Of a DNA stretch of 64,000 bases, positions 7,359 through 16,531 are shown piece after piece. How positions within the stretch are numbered: position 1 is the stretch's first letter; each line of letters begins with the position of its first letter. Source of the DNA: UBA1309 sp047605645 (GTDB lineage Bacteria; Bacteroidota; Bacteroidia; Bacteroidales; Dysgonomonadaceae). Made by a program: the position numbers and the translations under genes. The DNA lies in contig JASGFJ010000023.1 of the NCBI GenBank assembly GCA_047605645.1, forward strand, positions 1 to 64,000. The letters run 5' to 3'. The notes beneath the pieces are model-generated. The model saw only the letters and a list, made by a program, of their open reading frames with translations. It was not told the origin of the DNA and did no database searches.

Positions 7359-8651
7359 ATGAAAGCTAAATTATCCCTTCTTGTTGCGTGCTGCTCCATA
7401 CTGACTGTTTTTGCAGAGGAGAAAACTCATATCAAACTTACTCCCTCTCAGGTAGAGTCTATCTTCCTAAAGGAAAATTTGCAACTAATTGCTGAAAAAA
7501 TGAATATCGGCATAGCCGAAGCTGAAATTATCCAGGCCAAATTGTGGCCTAATCCGACCCTCTCGCTCGGGAATATTAATGTATGGCAATCCTCCGGGCA
7601 CAGCGATGATGGGGCGGTTGTCGTTCCTCCACTGTGGGGTTCTTTCGGACGCAACAGACAATTCTCGGTCGAATTGAGCCAACTTATCCAAACAGCCAAT
7701 AAACGGGGAAAGCTTATTGCGCGGGAGCGTGCATCCCGGGAAATAGCCCAACAGCAATTTGTTTGTCTGCTTCAGGGTTTAAAATTAGAGTTGAGAAAAT
7801 CAATTCGGGAAATCGTGTATTTACAACAAAATCAGGCCGTATTGGAGAAGGAATGTTCCACATTGCAGTTGTTGGTCGAGGCGTATAAAAAGCTGGAAGC
7901 AAATGGGCATATTTCAAAGGTTGAGCTGATGCGCTTGCGTGCTCAGGTGCTGGCTGTAGAAAATGATGTGAATGAAAATCAAACAATGCTCTTCGACCGG
8001 TATAAGGAACTTAATGTTCTCCTTTCCGGTGATCCGTCTGTCCGAATAGTGCTGATAGAGGAATCAGGACCTCTGCAATCGCCCGACTCTTTGTCTCTGT
8101 CCCGATTGTTTCAACTGGCATCCGAAAATCGTTCCGATGTAAAGATGGGGAAGTTACAGATTGCGTTTCTTGAAAAATCTCTAGCCTACGAAAAAGCACA
8201 TCGGATCCCCGATATTACACTGTCTGCAAGTTATGACCGTGCCGGAGGTGTCTGGCGGGATTTTGTCGGTTTTGGTGTCAGCTTCGACCTGCCTCTCTTT
8301 CATCGGAATCAAGGTGCCATTAAAGCAGCTTCTATTGCGCGGGAGCAGAGTATCTACTTGTATCAACAGCAGCAGAATAGAGTCCAGCATGAAATTGTGC
8401 AGGCGCTTGAAAACTACAGCCGGATGTATCGTTTTTATCAGAAAATAAGCCAGGATGCTTCCCTGCTTGATTTAGATTCTATGCTGGAAAGCTATACGCG
8501 GAATCTGCTTCAACGTCATATCAGCATGGTGGAGTTTATTGATTTTCTTGAGACCTACAAAAACAATAAGCAAGCAGTTCTGAATGCAAAGAAAAACATG
8601 TACTTGCAACAGGAAGAACTGTGGTATGCTGTTGGAACTGAATTGGAATAA
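7359..8651 (+). CDS. TolC/CzcC-type outer membrane efflux channel
   Basis: This is the outer-membrane component of a tripartite heavy-metal efflux system. The ATG at 7359 gives a clear signal peptide (MKAKLSLLVACCSILTVFAEE); an upstream TTG at 7347 is less likely. The mature part has the two OEP repeats of the TolC fold, with long amphipathic helices rich in Gln, Glu and Leu (about residues 30-215 and 235-430) and the strand motif NPTLSLGNINVW near the start. Length (430 aa) is normal for CzcC/CusC-like proteins. No lipobox cysteine is positioned for lipidation, unlike many CusC proteins. It is the first gene of the efflux unit and is separated by 16 bp from the adaptor gene. Substrate specificity cannot be read from this subunit. 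Confidence 0.92.
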   Translation: MKAKLSLLVACCSILTVFAEEKTHIKLTPSQVESIFLKENLQLIAEKMNIGIAEAEIIQAKLWPNPTLSLGNINVWQSSGHSDDGAVVVPPLWGSFGRNRQFSVELSQLIQTANKRGKLIARERASREIAQQQFVCLLQGLKLELRKSIREIVYLQQNQAVLEKECSTLQLLVEAYKKLEANGHISKVELMRLRAQVLAVENDVNENQTMLFDRYKELNVLLSGDPSVRIVLIEESGPLQSPDSLSLSRLFQLASENRSDVKMGKLQIAFLEKSLAYEKAHRIPDITLSASYDRAGGVWRDFVGFGVSFDLPLFHRNQGAIKAASIAREQSIYLYQQQQNRVQHEIVQALENYSRMYRFYQKISQDASLLDLDSMLESYTRNLLQRHISMVEFIDFLETYKNNKQAVLNAKKNMYLQQEELWYAVGTELE

Positions 8652-8667
8652 ATAAAAGAGGCTTGAT

Positions 8668-9756
8668 ATGAATAAGCAAACAATCTATTTTTTCGTTATC
8701 CTGTCGGCAGTTTTGGCCGGATGTAGTAAAAGCCCGAAGAACACGGATATTCCTGATTCCTCCCCGATAAAGAAAGCTTTTCGGGAAAAAGTAGAGGTAG
8801 TCAGAGCCGAGTTGTCGGCACAACAGGAGGAACTAATCCTTGCCGGAACGGTTGAGTGTGACCCCGACAAAGTAATGAATTATGCTCCTCTGGTTAGCGG
8901 AGTGGTAGAGAAAACCTGCTTTATGCTGGGAGATAAAGTGACAAAAGGCCAGGTGATGCTCGATTTGAGGAGTCCGGAATTAAGTTCCCTGCAATCCGAA
9001 TCGGTGATACAGCAAGCAGAGATAAAAATAGCGCAACGCAACCTTACCACAATAAAGGAAATGCATAAAGAAGGAATGGTTTCGGATAAAGAACTCCTGG
9101 AAGCAGAAGGCCGGCTTGGGCAGGCCCTCGCGGCATCGTCCAAAGCTCGCAGTGATATGGCTGTGTTTGGAATAAACAGAGGAGGAGGCATTTTTAGTGT
9201 GAAAGCTCCGGTGAGTGGATATGTGGTGGAGAAAAATGTTTCTTCGGGAAGTACTGTTCCCGAAGGAAGCGCCCCCTTATTTACAATAGCAGACTTAAGT
9301 ACAGTCTGGATTATGGCCAATGTATATGCTAATAATCTTCAATTTGTCCGGGAAGGTATGCCGGTTGAGATCACCTCTTTGTCTTATCCCGATGAGGTGT
9401 TTACCGGAATGATAAATACGATGTCTCCCGTTTTTGATCCCGAAGAAAAAGTAGTGAAGGCTCGAATCGTTATGCTGAATAAGGAGTTGAGGTTGAAACC
9501 ACACATGGCGGTTATGGTGAAAGTGATTGACCGGAAAACCTTACAACTTATTTCGATACCATCCGGTGCTTTGATTTTTGACCGTAACAAATATTCTGTG
9601 GTAGTGGAGCAAACACCGGGCAAGTATGAAGCGCGAGAAGTGAAGCTTCGAGGACATCATGATTCGCTCACGTATATAGCTTCCGGGCTTCAGGTCGGAG
9701 AGAAGGTGGTTGTCTCCAATCAATTGTTGATTTATTCGGGATTAAAAGAAAAATAG
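8668..9756 (+). CDS. RND efflux periplasmic adaptor lipoprotein (CzcB/CusB type)
   Basis: This membrane-fusion protein links the inner-membrane RND pump to the outer-membrane channel. A lipoprotein signal peptide ends in LAGC (Cys19). The mature protein follows the HlyD_D23/biotin-lipoyl order: a beta strand and lipoyl half-motif (residues 70-105), an alpha-helical hairpin (about 106-165), the second lipoyl half with VKAPVSGYVVEKNVSSGSTVPEG (about 178-200, only the pattern is noted), a beta-barrel domain and a membrane-proximal domain ending in VGEKVVVSNQLL. I see no N-terminal methionine cluster or His-rich stretch of the kind used for Cu/Ag binding in CusB. It is three bases upstream of the pump gene. 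Confidence 0.94.
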   Translation: MNKQTIYFFVILSAVLAGCSKSPKNTDIPDSSPIKKAFREKVEVVRAELSAQQEELILAGTVECDPDKVMNYAPLVSGVVEKTCFMLGDKVTKGQVMLDLRSPELSSLQSESVIQQAEIKIAQRNLTTIKEMHKEGMVSDKELLEAEGRLGQALAASSKARSDMAVFGINRGGGIFSVKAPVSGYVVEKNVSSGSTVPEGSAPLFTIADLSTVWIMANVYANNLQFVREGMPVEITSLSYPDEVFTGMINTMSPVFDPEEKVVKARIVMLNKELRLKPHMAVMVKVIDRKTLQLISIPSGALIFDRNKYSVVVEQTPGKYEAREVKLRGHHDSLTYIASGLQVGEKVVVSNQLLIYSGLKEK

Positions 9757-9759
9757 AGC

Positions 9760-12700
9760 ATGCAGAAATTTGTAGAAAAGATCATCGCATTTGCCTTGCG
9801 TAATCACGTATTGGTATTGTTTATGACTGTTGTGTTGCTGGTAGCCGGGATGGTCTGTTATGCTAATATGCCGATAGAGGCATATCCTGACGTGACAAAT
9901 ACAAGAGTCCGCATTATTACTCAGTGGCCCGGCAGAAGTGCCGAAGAGGTGGAAAAGTTCGTTACTCTGCCGGTTATGCGAGAGATGAATACCATTCCCC
10001 GTAAAACAGATGTGCGTTCAACTTCTCTGTTTGGATTGTCGGTGGTAACCATTATTTTTGAAGATAAGGTAGAAGATTTCTTTGCACAGCAATATGCGTC
10101 CAACAGGTTGCAAGGCATTGAGTTGCCCGAAGGTGCGGAGGCTTCTATCGAACCACCTTCGGGAGCAACAGGCGAAATTTTTCGCTACGTATTAAAGAGT
10201 GATTTGCCAATCCGTGAACAGACAGCTCTTAATGAATGGGTGGTTGAGCGCGAATTGCTCTCTGTTCCCGGTGTAGCTGCTATCAATAGTTTTGGCGGAG
10301 AAGAGAAGACCTATGAAATAAGGGTTAACCCGGTGGAATTGGTAAACTACGGACTTTCTCCCCTGGATGTATATGAGGCTGTATCAAAAACGAATGTGAA
10401 TGTCGGAGGAGACATTCTAAAGAAAGGAAGTCAGGCTTTTGTGGTTAGGGGAATCGGACTCCTTGACCGGATTTCGGATATCGAAAATACACTTATTGAA
10501 ACCAGAGGAGGAACTCCGATTCGGGTGAAACAAGTGGCAGATGTGGTGGTTTCTTCCAAACCCAGATTGGGACAGGTCGGCCTGGGGGACAAGGAGGATG
10601 TCGTGGAAGGTATTGTTGTGATGCTTCGTGGGCAAAATCCGGGAAAAGTAATCCACGATTTGAAACAGAAAATCGATGAGCTGAATACGCGGATTTTTCC
10701 GGAAAATGTAAAAATAGAACCTTTTATCGATAGAACCAGCCTGGTCGAAACAACGGTGCACACGGTCGTGAAAAATCTGCTCGAAGGAATTGTGCTTGTC
10801 TCCCTTGTCGTTTTTGTCTTTCTGTTTAATTGGCGTACCACCTTTATTGTGGCTACGGTCATCCCTTTATCCTTCTTGTTTGCCGTTATTATGTTGCGCA
10901 TTCAAGGTCTGCCTGCCAATCTTATTTCGATGGGAGCACTTGATTTTGGACTGTTGCTTGAAGGTACGCTGGTGATTGTAGAAGTTATTTTTGTCGCATT
11001 TGAACGCCGGTCGAGAAAACTGGGAAGCCGCTTTGAAGGGACTGTTAAAAGTGGTTTGATAAAGAAGAGCGCAGGGAAAGTCGCTCCAAGCATATTCTTT
11101 GCCCAGATTATTCTGATGGTCGCTTTGTTTCCGATATTTTCTTTTCAGAAAGTGGAAGGGAAAATGTTTTCCCCTCTGGCATACACGCTGGGGTATGCTT
11201 TGCTGGGTTCCTTGATTTTGTCCTTGACGTATGTCCCGGCAATGGTGAAAGTATTAATGAACAAACCTGTGACTGAAAAAACAAATCTCATTAGCCGATT
11301 TTGCGTGACTGCTCAATACCGTGTTTTTAAATTCAGTTCGCGTTACCGGAAAGGTACAATTCTTGTGTTTTGCGTTTTACTGGTCACTTGCCTGGTTCGA
11401 TTCTTGTTTTGGGGAACAGAATTTATTCCCAGTATGAACGAAGGGGCTGTGTATATTCGGGCGACTCTTCCCAATAGTGTCAATCTGGATGAATCAGTCC
11501 GGATTACGCAGGAGATGAAACGTAAACTGCGTGCTTTTGATGAGGTTAAATTTATTCTGTCGCAGACCGGACGTCCCAATGACGGAACCGATGCTACCGG
11601 ATTTTTTAATATTGAGTTTCATGCGGAACTAAAACCGGAGAAGGAGTGGAAAAAGAAAATCTCAAAAGAATTGCTTATTAAGCAAATGCAGGATTCTCTG
11701 GATATTTATCCCGGAGTGATTCTCGGATTTAGTCAGCCTATACAGGACAATGTGGAAGAATACGTTGCCGGAGTAAAAAGTGCACTGGTTGTGAAAATAA
11801 TTGGTTCCGATCTGTTTCAACTGGAACAACTCGCCGATTCTACGGCGGCTGTGCTCCGGGATATTCGGGGAATAGAAGATGTGAATGTCTTCCGAAGCAT
11901 TGGATTGCCCGAATTACAAATTCGCCTGGATGAGTCGCGCATGGCTCGTTACGGAGTCTCGATGGCTGATGCTCAGGCGGTCATTGAAATGGCGATAGGG
12001 GGGAAGGCTGCAACCCGGTTTTATGAAGATGAAAGGATGTTTGACGTAAGACTTCGTTATCAGCAAGAGTATCGGGATGATGAAGATAAAATAGGTAATG
12101 TTCTGATTCCGTCTATGGACAAGAAATATGTTCCATTAAAAGAGATTGCTTCCATCGTATTTATTTCAGGCCCTACCTTTATTTACCGTGACGGGAGCAG
12201 CCGTTATGTCGGTGTTGGATTCAGTATTCGGGATCGGGATCTCGGATCGACCATAAAGGAGGCACAGAGCCGGGTTGCTGCAAAAATAAAATGGGGTAAC
12301 GAGAATAAAATGGTCTGGGCCGGTGAATTTGAAAGCCAGCAAAGAGCTATTGCACGTTTGGCCGTTATTGTTCCCGCTGTGGTGTTGCTTATCCTTTTCT
12401 TGCTTTATCTCAACTTTCGAACCGTGAAAGATACGTTGATTGCGGCAAGTACCATCCCCTATGCTTTCATCGGAGGTTTTCTTTCGTTGTGGCTCACCGG
12501 TACGGTATTTGGTATATCCGCGGGGATAGGTTTTATTATTTTGTTTGGAATTACAGCCATTAACAGCATTCTGCTGATTGTTCTGATGAAAAATAAAATG
12601 CAACATGCATCCAATCTGCGGACTGCTATCGATGAAGCAGTCAAAGAACGGTTACGTCCGGTATTGATGATTGCCCTGATGGGAGCTATGGGGCTGTTAC

Positions 12701-12867
12701 CGGCTGCTTTGTCACACGGCATGGGTGCCGAAATACAAAAGCCTTTAGCCATCATGATTGTTGGAGGTATTATTATCAGTATGGTTCTTTCTTTCACCGT
12801 GCTGCCTCAGGTGTTTTACTTTTCTTACAGGCGTAATAAACGATTGAAAGAGAACAGGAAGATGTAA
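9760..12867 (+). CDS. czcA: CzcA-family heavy-metal efflux RND permease
   Basis: This proton-driven inner-membrane pump exports divalent or monovalent metal ions in a trimer with the adaptor and channel. The 1035-residue protein has the RND plan: TM1 (about 12-32), a large periplasmic loop, TM2-6 (about 340-495), TM7 near 535, a second periplasmic loop and TM8-12 (about 870-1025). The metal-RND proton-relay segment lies in TM4 and reads DFGLLLEGTLVIVE (residues 395-408). D395 and E408 correspond to CzcA D402 and E415; the middle acid, D408 in CzcA, is replaced by E401. The motif TGRPNDGTDATGFFNIEF and the following FSQPIQDNVEE are typical of the CzcA/CusA group. Co/Zn/Cd or Cu/Ag specificity is unresolved; the symbol is by family. 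Confidence 0.93.
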   Translation: MQKFVEKIIAFALRNHVLVLFMTVVLLVAGMVCYANMPIEAYPDVTNTRVRIITQWPGRSAEEVEKFVTLPVMREMNTIPRKTDVRSTSLFGLSVVTIIFEDKVEDFFAQQYASNRLQGIELPEGAEASIEPPSGATGEIFRYVLKSDLPIREQTALNEWVVERELLSVPGVAAINSFGGEEKTYEIRVNPVELVNYGLSPLDVYEAVSKTNVNVGGDILKKGSQAFVVRGIGLLDRISDIENTLIETRGGTPIRVKQVADVVVSSKPRLGQVGLGDKEDVVEGIVVMLRGQNPGKVIHDLKQKIDELNTRIFPENVKIEPFIDRTSLVETTVHTVVKNLLEGIVLVSLVVFVFLFNWRTTFIVATVIPLSFLFAVIMLRIQGLPANLISMGALDFGLLLEGTLVIVEVIFVAFERRSRKLGSRFEGTVKSGLIKKSAGKVAPSIFFAQIILMVALFPIFSFQKVEGKMFSPLAYTLGYALLGSLILSLTYVPAMVKVLMNKPVTEKTNLISRFCVTAQYRVFKFSSRYRKGTILVFCVLLVTCLVRFLFWGTEFIPSMNEGAVYIRATLPNSVNLDESVRITQEMKRKLRAFDEVKFILSQTGRPNDGTDATGFFNIEFHAELKPEKEWKKKISKELLIKQMQDSLDIYPGVILGFSQPIQDNVEEYVAGVKSALVVKIIGSDLFQLEQLADSTAAVLRDIRGIEDVNVFRSIGLPELQIRLDESRMARYGVSMADAQAVIEMAIGGKAATRFYEDERMFDVRLRYQQEYRDDEDKIGNVLIPSMDKKYVPLKEIASIVFISGPTFIYRDGSSRYVGVGFSIRDRDLGSTIKEAQSRVAAKIKWGNENKMVWAGEFESQQRAIARLAVIVPAVVLLILFLLYLNFRTVKDTLIAASTIPYAFIGGFLSLWLTGTVFGISAGIGFIILFGITAINSILLIVLMKNKMQHASNLRTAIDEAVKERLRPVLMIALMGAMGLLPAALSHGMGAEIQKPLAIMIVGGIIISMVLSFTVLPQVFYFSYRRNKRLKENRKM

Positions 12868-12946
12868 TTTTGTGTATATTCGTCACCCTTTAAGCACAGA
12901 AAATACAGAAATCCGGTTACTTTCGGGTTTGTAAATATGCAATAGT

Positions 12947-13630
12947 ATGGAATTGTTGTTAGTCGAAGATAACGAACGTATAAGCCGATTTCTCCTGAAA
13001 GGGCTTGAAGAAAGCGGCTTTTCTGTCGCTTTGGCTGAAAACGGAAGCGAAGCACGGAGCCTCCTTGCCAGACGTAATTGGGATGTAATCTTGCTTGATA
13101 TTATGTTGCCCGACATCGATGGCATGGAGTTGTTGCAATACCTGCGTTTTAAAAAAATCAATACCCCGGTGCTCGTTGTGAGTGCCTTGGCTGATCCTGA
13201 AGATAAAGTCAAAGCTTTGGAGCGTGGCGCGGACGATTATTTAGCAAAACCGTTTCATTTCAGGGAACTCGTAGCGCGTATACATGCGCTGTTAAGACGA
13301 ACGAAATATAATAATGAATCAGGTGATAATGTGTTGGTATGCGATAGCCTGGTCTTGGATGTAGAGGCCCATCAAGTCAAGAGAGGTGATGCGGCAATCC
13401 GCTTAACTTTGCAGGAATTCAAATTATTGCAGTTGTTAATGGAAAACAAAAACCGGGTTGTTTCCCGCTCCGAGATCCTGGAGGCTGTCTGGGGTATTAA
13501 TTATGATACAGGTACAAATGTTGTCGATGTGTATATTTCCTACCTCCGTAATAAACTGGACACAGAACCCGAACAGAAACTGATTCATACCGTAAAAGGC
13601 AGAGGATACCTCATTCGGACTCATGAATAG
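12947..13630 (+). CDS. OmpR/PhoB-family response regulator
   Basis: The 227-residue regulator has a receiver domain (1-115) with the acidic pair Glu7/Asp8, phosphoacceptor Asp51 (LLDIMLPDIDG), Ser79 and Lys101 (LAKPF), and a winged-helix DNA-binding domain (130-225) with LTLQEFKLLQLL, the recognition helix region TGTNVVDVYISYLRNKL and the wing IHTVKGRGYLIR. It is closest in style to CusR/CopR-type regulators. It lies 79 bp after the pump gene and is followed by its likely partner kinase. The 11-bp direct repeats in front of the first efflux gene are its obvious candidate operator, which would make the unit autoregulated. Confidence 0.94.
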   Translation: MELLLVEDNERISRFLLKGLEESGFSVALAENGSEARSLLARRNWDVILLDIMLPDIDGMELLQYLRFKKINTPVLVVSALADPEDKVKALERGADDYLAKPFHFRELVARIHALLRRTKYNNESGDNVLVCDSLVLDVEAHQVKRGDAAIRLTLQEFKLLQLLMENKNRVVSRSEILEAVWGINYDTGTNVVDVYISYLRNKLDTEPEQKLIHTVKGRGYLIRTHE

Positions 13631-13786
13631 CTAGATGTCTTTTTCGTAAACATAAGGTTTGTGCCTCTTTTGTGGTAAAGAGCTATCCTCTATATCTGAG
13701 GCAACATCCGTTACCTTCCACCGGGCGGGGAGAGTAGGCTTCGTTGTATTTTATCTATTCATCTAATAAATCCTTTACGTCACGTT

Positions 13787-15148
13787 ATGAAAGTTCAGAC
13801 CAGGCTCAGTTTATTCAGCTCCATTGCTTTCGGAATTGTCTTTATTGCAATTTCGTGTCTGGTATATATATTGTATGAGCAAAGCTCCCGGAATTCGGTT
13901 TACAGAGCTTTGCGGAATTCTGCCCATGTGGTGGGGCTGTTCTACTTTGAAAAAGATGAATTGGATACCAGAGAGTTCTCTAAAGTCAGAAAACGATTCG
14001 ATAAGATTATGCACGGGGTTAGCTATCAGGTATATGATGTGCAAAACCAAGTGGTGATCGGAAACAAGGCTGATGTTCTCAGAAAAGACACCCTGGAGCA
14101 GATTCGGAAAAACGGAACTTTTGATTTTTTGCGGAACAATCAGTTTTGTCATGGCCTTTACTACGAAGATAATCAAGGCGATTTTGTGATTGTCACCCGG
14201 GTTTTTGAAGATACTGTCGGACGTCAGTTGTTTTCGCTTTTTATCATTCTGGCGACGGCTCTGGTTGTCGGCCTGGTAGCTGTTGTCCTGTTGAGCCGGT
14301 GGCTTGCCAAGACTGCATATAAACCCGTCAGTGATATTATTCGTCAGGTAGAAGGACTTTCTTTGGAAGGAGCCTGCGCTAAAATAAATTCTCTTAACAC
14401 CCGGGATGAGCTGCAGGAACTGACCGATACCTTTAATGAATTGCTGAAAAGAATTACAGAATCATTTATTATTCAGCAGAATTTTGTAAATTACGTTTCT
14501 CATGAATTCCGCACCCCCTTGACAAGTATGCTGGGTAATCTGGAGGTCTTTTCCTTGAAGTCTAGAAATTCAGAGGAATACAGTCGTCTGGCTGAGGAAA
14601 TGATTGAAGAAATCATGCATTTGCAGGAAACCCTGGATGCGTTGTTGGTGGTATCGGATCTGCAAAAGGAAACGGATGTTGAGAATCATGTCAGAATAGA
14701 TGAGTTGGTTTGGGAGATTGTTCGGCGGATGTCTGCCTCCTACAAGAAAGTAGTTATAAATCCCAAAATTCTGATTCCTTCAGATGATATCCCTTCTCTA
14801 ACGGTTAAGGGAGTTCGCACTCAAGTGTATATCGCTCTTTTCAACATCATTGAGAATGCTGTGAAATATTCATCACAAAAACCGGTTGATATCTTTATCT
14901 ACAAAGAAAGGGGAACACTTTGTCTTTCCGTAGAGGATCGGGGAATCGGCATTCCTGATGAGCAGTTGCCTTATGTGAGCAAACCTTTTTTTCGGGCAGG
15001 CAATACCGGTGTTGTTTCCGGAAGTGGCATTGGCCTCTCGGTAGCTTTGCGTATTCTGGAGAAGAACAATATGCTATATGTAATTGAATCAAACCTCGGA
15101 GTCGGAACAAAGATAATTATCCGGTTTCCGGAAGTATTTGATAATTAG
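13787..15148 (+). CDS. Sensor histidine kinase, partner of the efflux regulator
   Basis: The 453-residue inner-membrane kinase has TM1 (about 9-29), a periplasmic sensor of about 115 residues (30-147), TM2 (about 148-170), a HAMP linker, a HisKA domain with the phosphoacceptor in YVSHEFRTPL (His239), and an HATPase_c domain with the N box NIIENAVKYS, G1 box DRGIGIP and G2 box GSGIGLSVA. It is separated from the regulator by 157 bp that contain no gene. The periplasmic part has few His or Cys residues (two His and one Cys noted), so the metal-binding mode is not obvious. By position it should phosphorylate the preceding regulator in response to periplasmic metal or envelope stress. Confidence 0.94.
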   Translation: MKVQTRLSLFSSIAFGIVFIAISCLVYILYEQSSRNSVYRALRNSAHVVGLFYFEKDELDTREFSKVRKRFDKIMHGVSYQVYDVQNQVVIGNKADVLRKDTLEQIRKNGTFDFLRNNQFCHGLYYEDNQGDFVIVTRVFEDTVGRQLFSLFIILATALVVGLVAVVLLSRWLAKTAYKPVSDIIRQVEGLSLEGACAKINSLNTRDELQELTDTFNELLKRITESFIIQQNFVNYVSHEFRTPLTSMLGNLEVFSLKSRNSEEYSRLAEEMIEEIMHLQETLDALLVVSDLQKETDVENHVRIDELVWEIVRRMSASYKKVVINPKILIPSDDIPSLTVKGVRTQVYIALFNIIENAVKYSSQKPVDIFIYKERGTLCLSVEDRGIGIPDEQLPYVSKPFFRAGNTGVVSGSGIGLSVALRILEKNNMLYVIESNLGVGTKIIIRFPEVFDN

Positions 15149-15307
15149 CTTGCTGGTTTTTTTTTGCAGATCCCTTTAAAGAAAACACAAAGCAAGGCTA
15201 TCTTGTCTTTATTTGCCGACTCAGGAAAGCTGTTTTTTATTGCATTCAAAATTCTCTGGAGTAAAACTCTTGTACGAATTGTTTTTTTTGATTTTTTAGT
15301 CATACTG

Positions 15308-15339
15308 TTTGTTTATCTCATTGATTTAGTGTATTTTTG
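15308..15339 (+). promoter_or_regulatory. Promoter of the str-S10-spc-alpha block
   Basis: A -33 TTTG (15308-15311) and a -7 TATTTTTG (15332-15339) are separated by 20 bp, a full match to the Bacteroidota sigma-ABfr consensus. The predicted start near 15346 gives an AT-rich leader of about 130 nt before rpsL. A 70-codon open frame covering this promoter is not considered real. Confidence 0.8.
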
Positions 15340-15475
15340 TGCCTCAATTGCATGGAGAAGAAGGCTTTCTTATTAATAACATATTGATTATTAGTGGGAT
15401 TGCGTTCATTTAAGTGTATATTGAAATTATATTTTAAATATAAAACGAAATTTTTAAGTTCTAAAGAGAAAAAAA

Positions 15476-15889
15476 ATGCCTACAATTCAACAGTTAGTAA
15501 GAAAAGGACGTACTGAGTTGGTTGACAAAAGCAAGTCTCCTGCATTGGATTCTTGTCCGCAGCGTAGAGGTGTTTGTGTGCGTGTTTACACAACCACTCC
15601 TAAAAAACCTAATTCAGCCATGCGTAAAGTAGCACGTGTACGTTTAACAAACGGTAAAGAAGTGAATGCTTATATTCCTGGAGAAGGACATAATTTGCAG
15701 GAACACTCCATCGTACTTGTTAGAGGTGGTCGTGTGAAAGACCTTCCAGGGGTACGTTATCACATTGTTCGTGGAACTTTGGATACTGCCGGAGTGAATG
15801 GCCGTACGCAAAGACGCTCTAAATACGGAGCTAAACGTCCAAAAGCAGGGAAAGCACCAGCTGCACCCGTAAAAGGTAAAAAGAAATAA
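15476..15889 (+). CDS. rpsL: 30S ribosomal protein uS12
   Basis: uS12 sits at the decoding centre and controls accuracy. The 137-residue protein carries the invariant TTPKKPNSAMRK segment (40-51) and GRVKDLPGVRYH (85-96). The two lysines whose substitution gives streptomycin resistance in other bacteria (K42 and K87 in E. coli numbering) are wild type. It is about 13 residues longer than the E. coli protein because of a Lys/Ala/Pro-rich tail. It is the first gene of the block, with rpsG 140 bp downstream. Confidence 0.99.
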   Translation: MPTIQQLVRKGRTELVDKSKSPALDSCPQRRGVCVRVYTTTPKKPNSAMRKVARVRLTNGKEVNAYIPGEGHNLQEHSIVLVRGGRVKDLPGVRYHIVRGTLDTAGVNGRTQRRSKYGAKRPKAGKAPAAPVKGKKK

Positions 15890-16029
15890 TTTACCATCCG
15901 TTCAACCAAATTAATTAACACGTTTCGGTTATTGGATTAGGCAATATAGGTTGAGTAAATGGCTTAGCGAAGCCGTTGAAGAGTACTAGAAATTGACAGC
16001 CAAAACAAGAACAAAATTTTATTTTTAAA
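15890..16029 (+). promoter_or_regulatory. rpsL-rpsG intergenic leader with small hairpin
   Basis: This 140-nt gap is long for the block and contains the hairpin GGCTT-AGCG-AAGCC (about 15961-15974). In E. coli, uS7 binds the equivalent rpsL-rpsG spacer to repress translation. Whether this spacer plays the same role is an inference; the structure here is small. Confidence 0.3.
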
Positions 16030-16506
16030 ATGAGAAAGACAAAACCAAAAAAGAGACAGGTCCTTCCTGATCCTGTCTTCGGTGATGTAAAGGTGACTAA
16101 ATTTGTAAATCACCTGATGTATGATGGCAAAAAAAGCACAGCGTATGAAATCTTCTATACTGCTCTTGACGTTGTGAAAACAAAATTGCCAAATGAAGAG
16201 AAATCTTCACTCGAAATTTGGAAAACTGCACTAGACAATATCACACCACAAGTAGAAGTAAAATCCCGCCGTGTCGGTGGTGCTACTTTCCAGGTGCCAA
16301 CAGAAATCCGTCCTGATCGTAAAGAATCTGTTTCAATGAAAAATTTGATCCTTTATTCTCGCAAAAGAGGAGGAAAAACAATGGCAGACAAATTAGCTGC
16401 TGAAATCGTTGATGCTTTCAACAACCAGGGAGGTGCCTTCAAACGTAAAGAAGATATGCACAGAATGGCTGAGGCTAACCGTGCATTCGCTTATTTCAGA
16501 TTTTAA
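16030..16506 (+). CDS. rpsG: 30S ribosomal protein uS7
   Basis: uS7 nucleates assembly of the 30S head and contacts mRNA and tRNA at the E site. The 158-residue product has the uS7 signature SRRVGGATFQVPTEIRPDR (about 80-98) and the C-terminal helix with AFNNQGGAFKRKEDMHRMAE. It starts with MRKTKPKKR, has normal length, and is 25 bp upstream of fusA. Confidence 0.99.
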   Translation: MRKTKPKKRQVLPDPVFGDVKVTKFVNHLMYDGKKSTAYEIFYTALDVVKTKLPNEEKSSLEIWKTALDNITPQVEVKSRRVGGATFQVPTEIRPDRKESVSMKNLILYSRKRGGKTMADKLAAEIVDAFNNQGGAFKRKEDMHRMAEANRAFAYFRF

Positions 16507-16531
16507 TTAAGAAGAAAGGAAATTAACAGCA

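Noticed and set aside
13631..13786. tRNA or small RNA in the regulator-kinase gap
   Set aside because: A GC-rich stretch (CCACCGGGCGGGGAGAG) caught the eye, but no cloverleaf or clear terminator could be built.
15164..15376. 70-codon open frame before rpsL
   Set aside because: It covers the best promoter in the window (TTTG-N20-TATTTTTG) and has no recognisable product.
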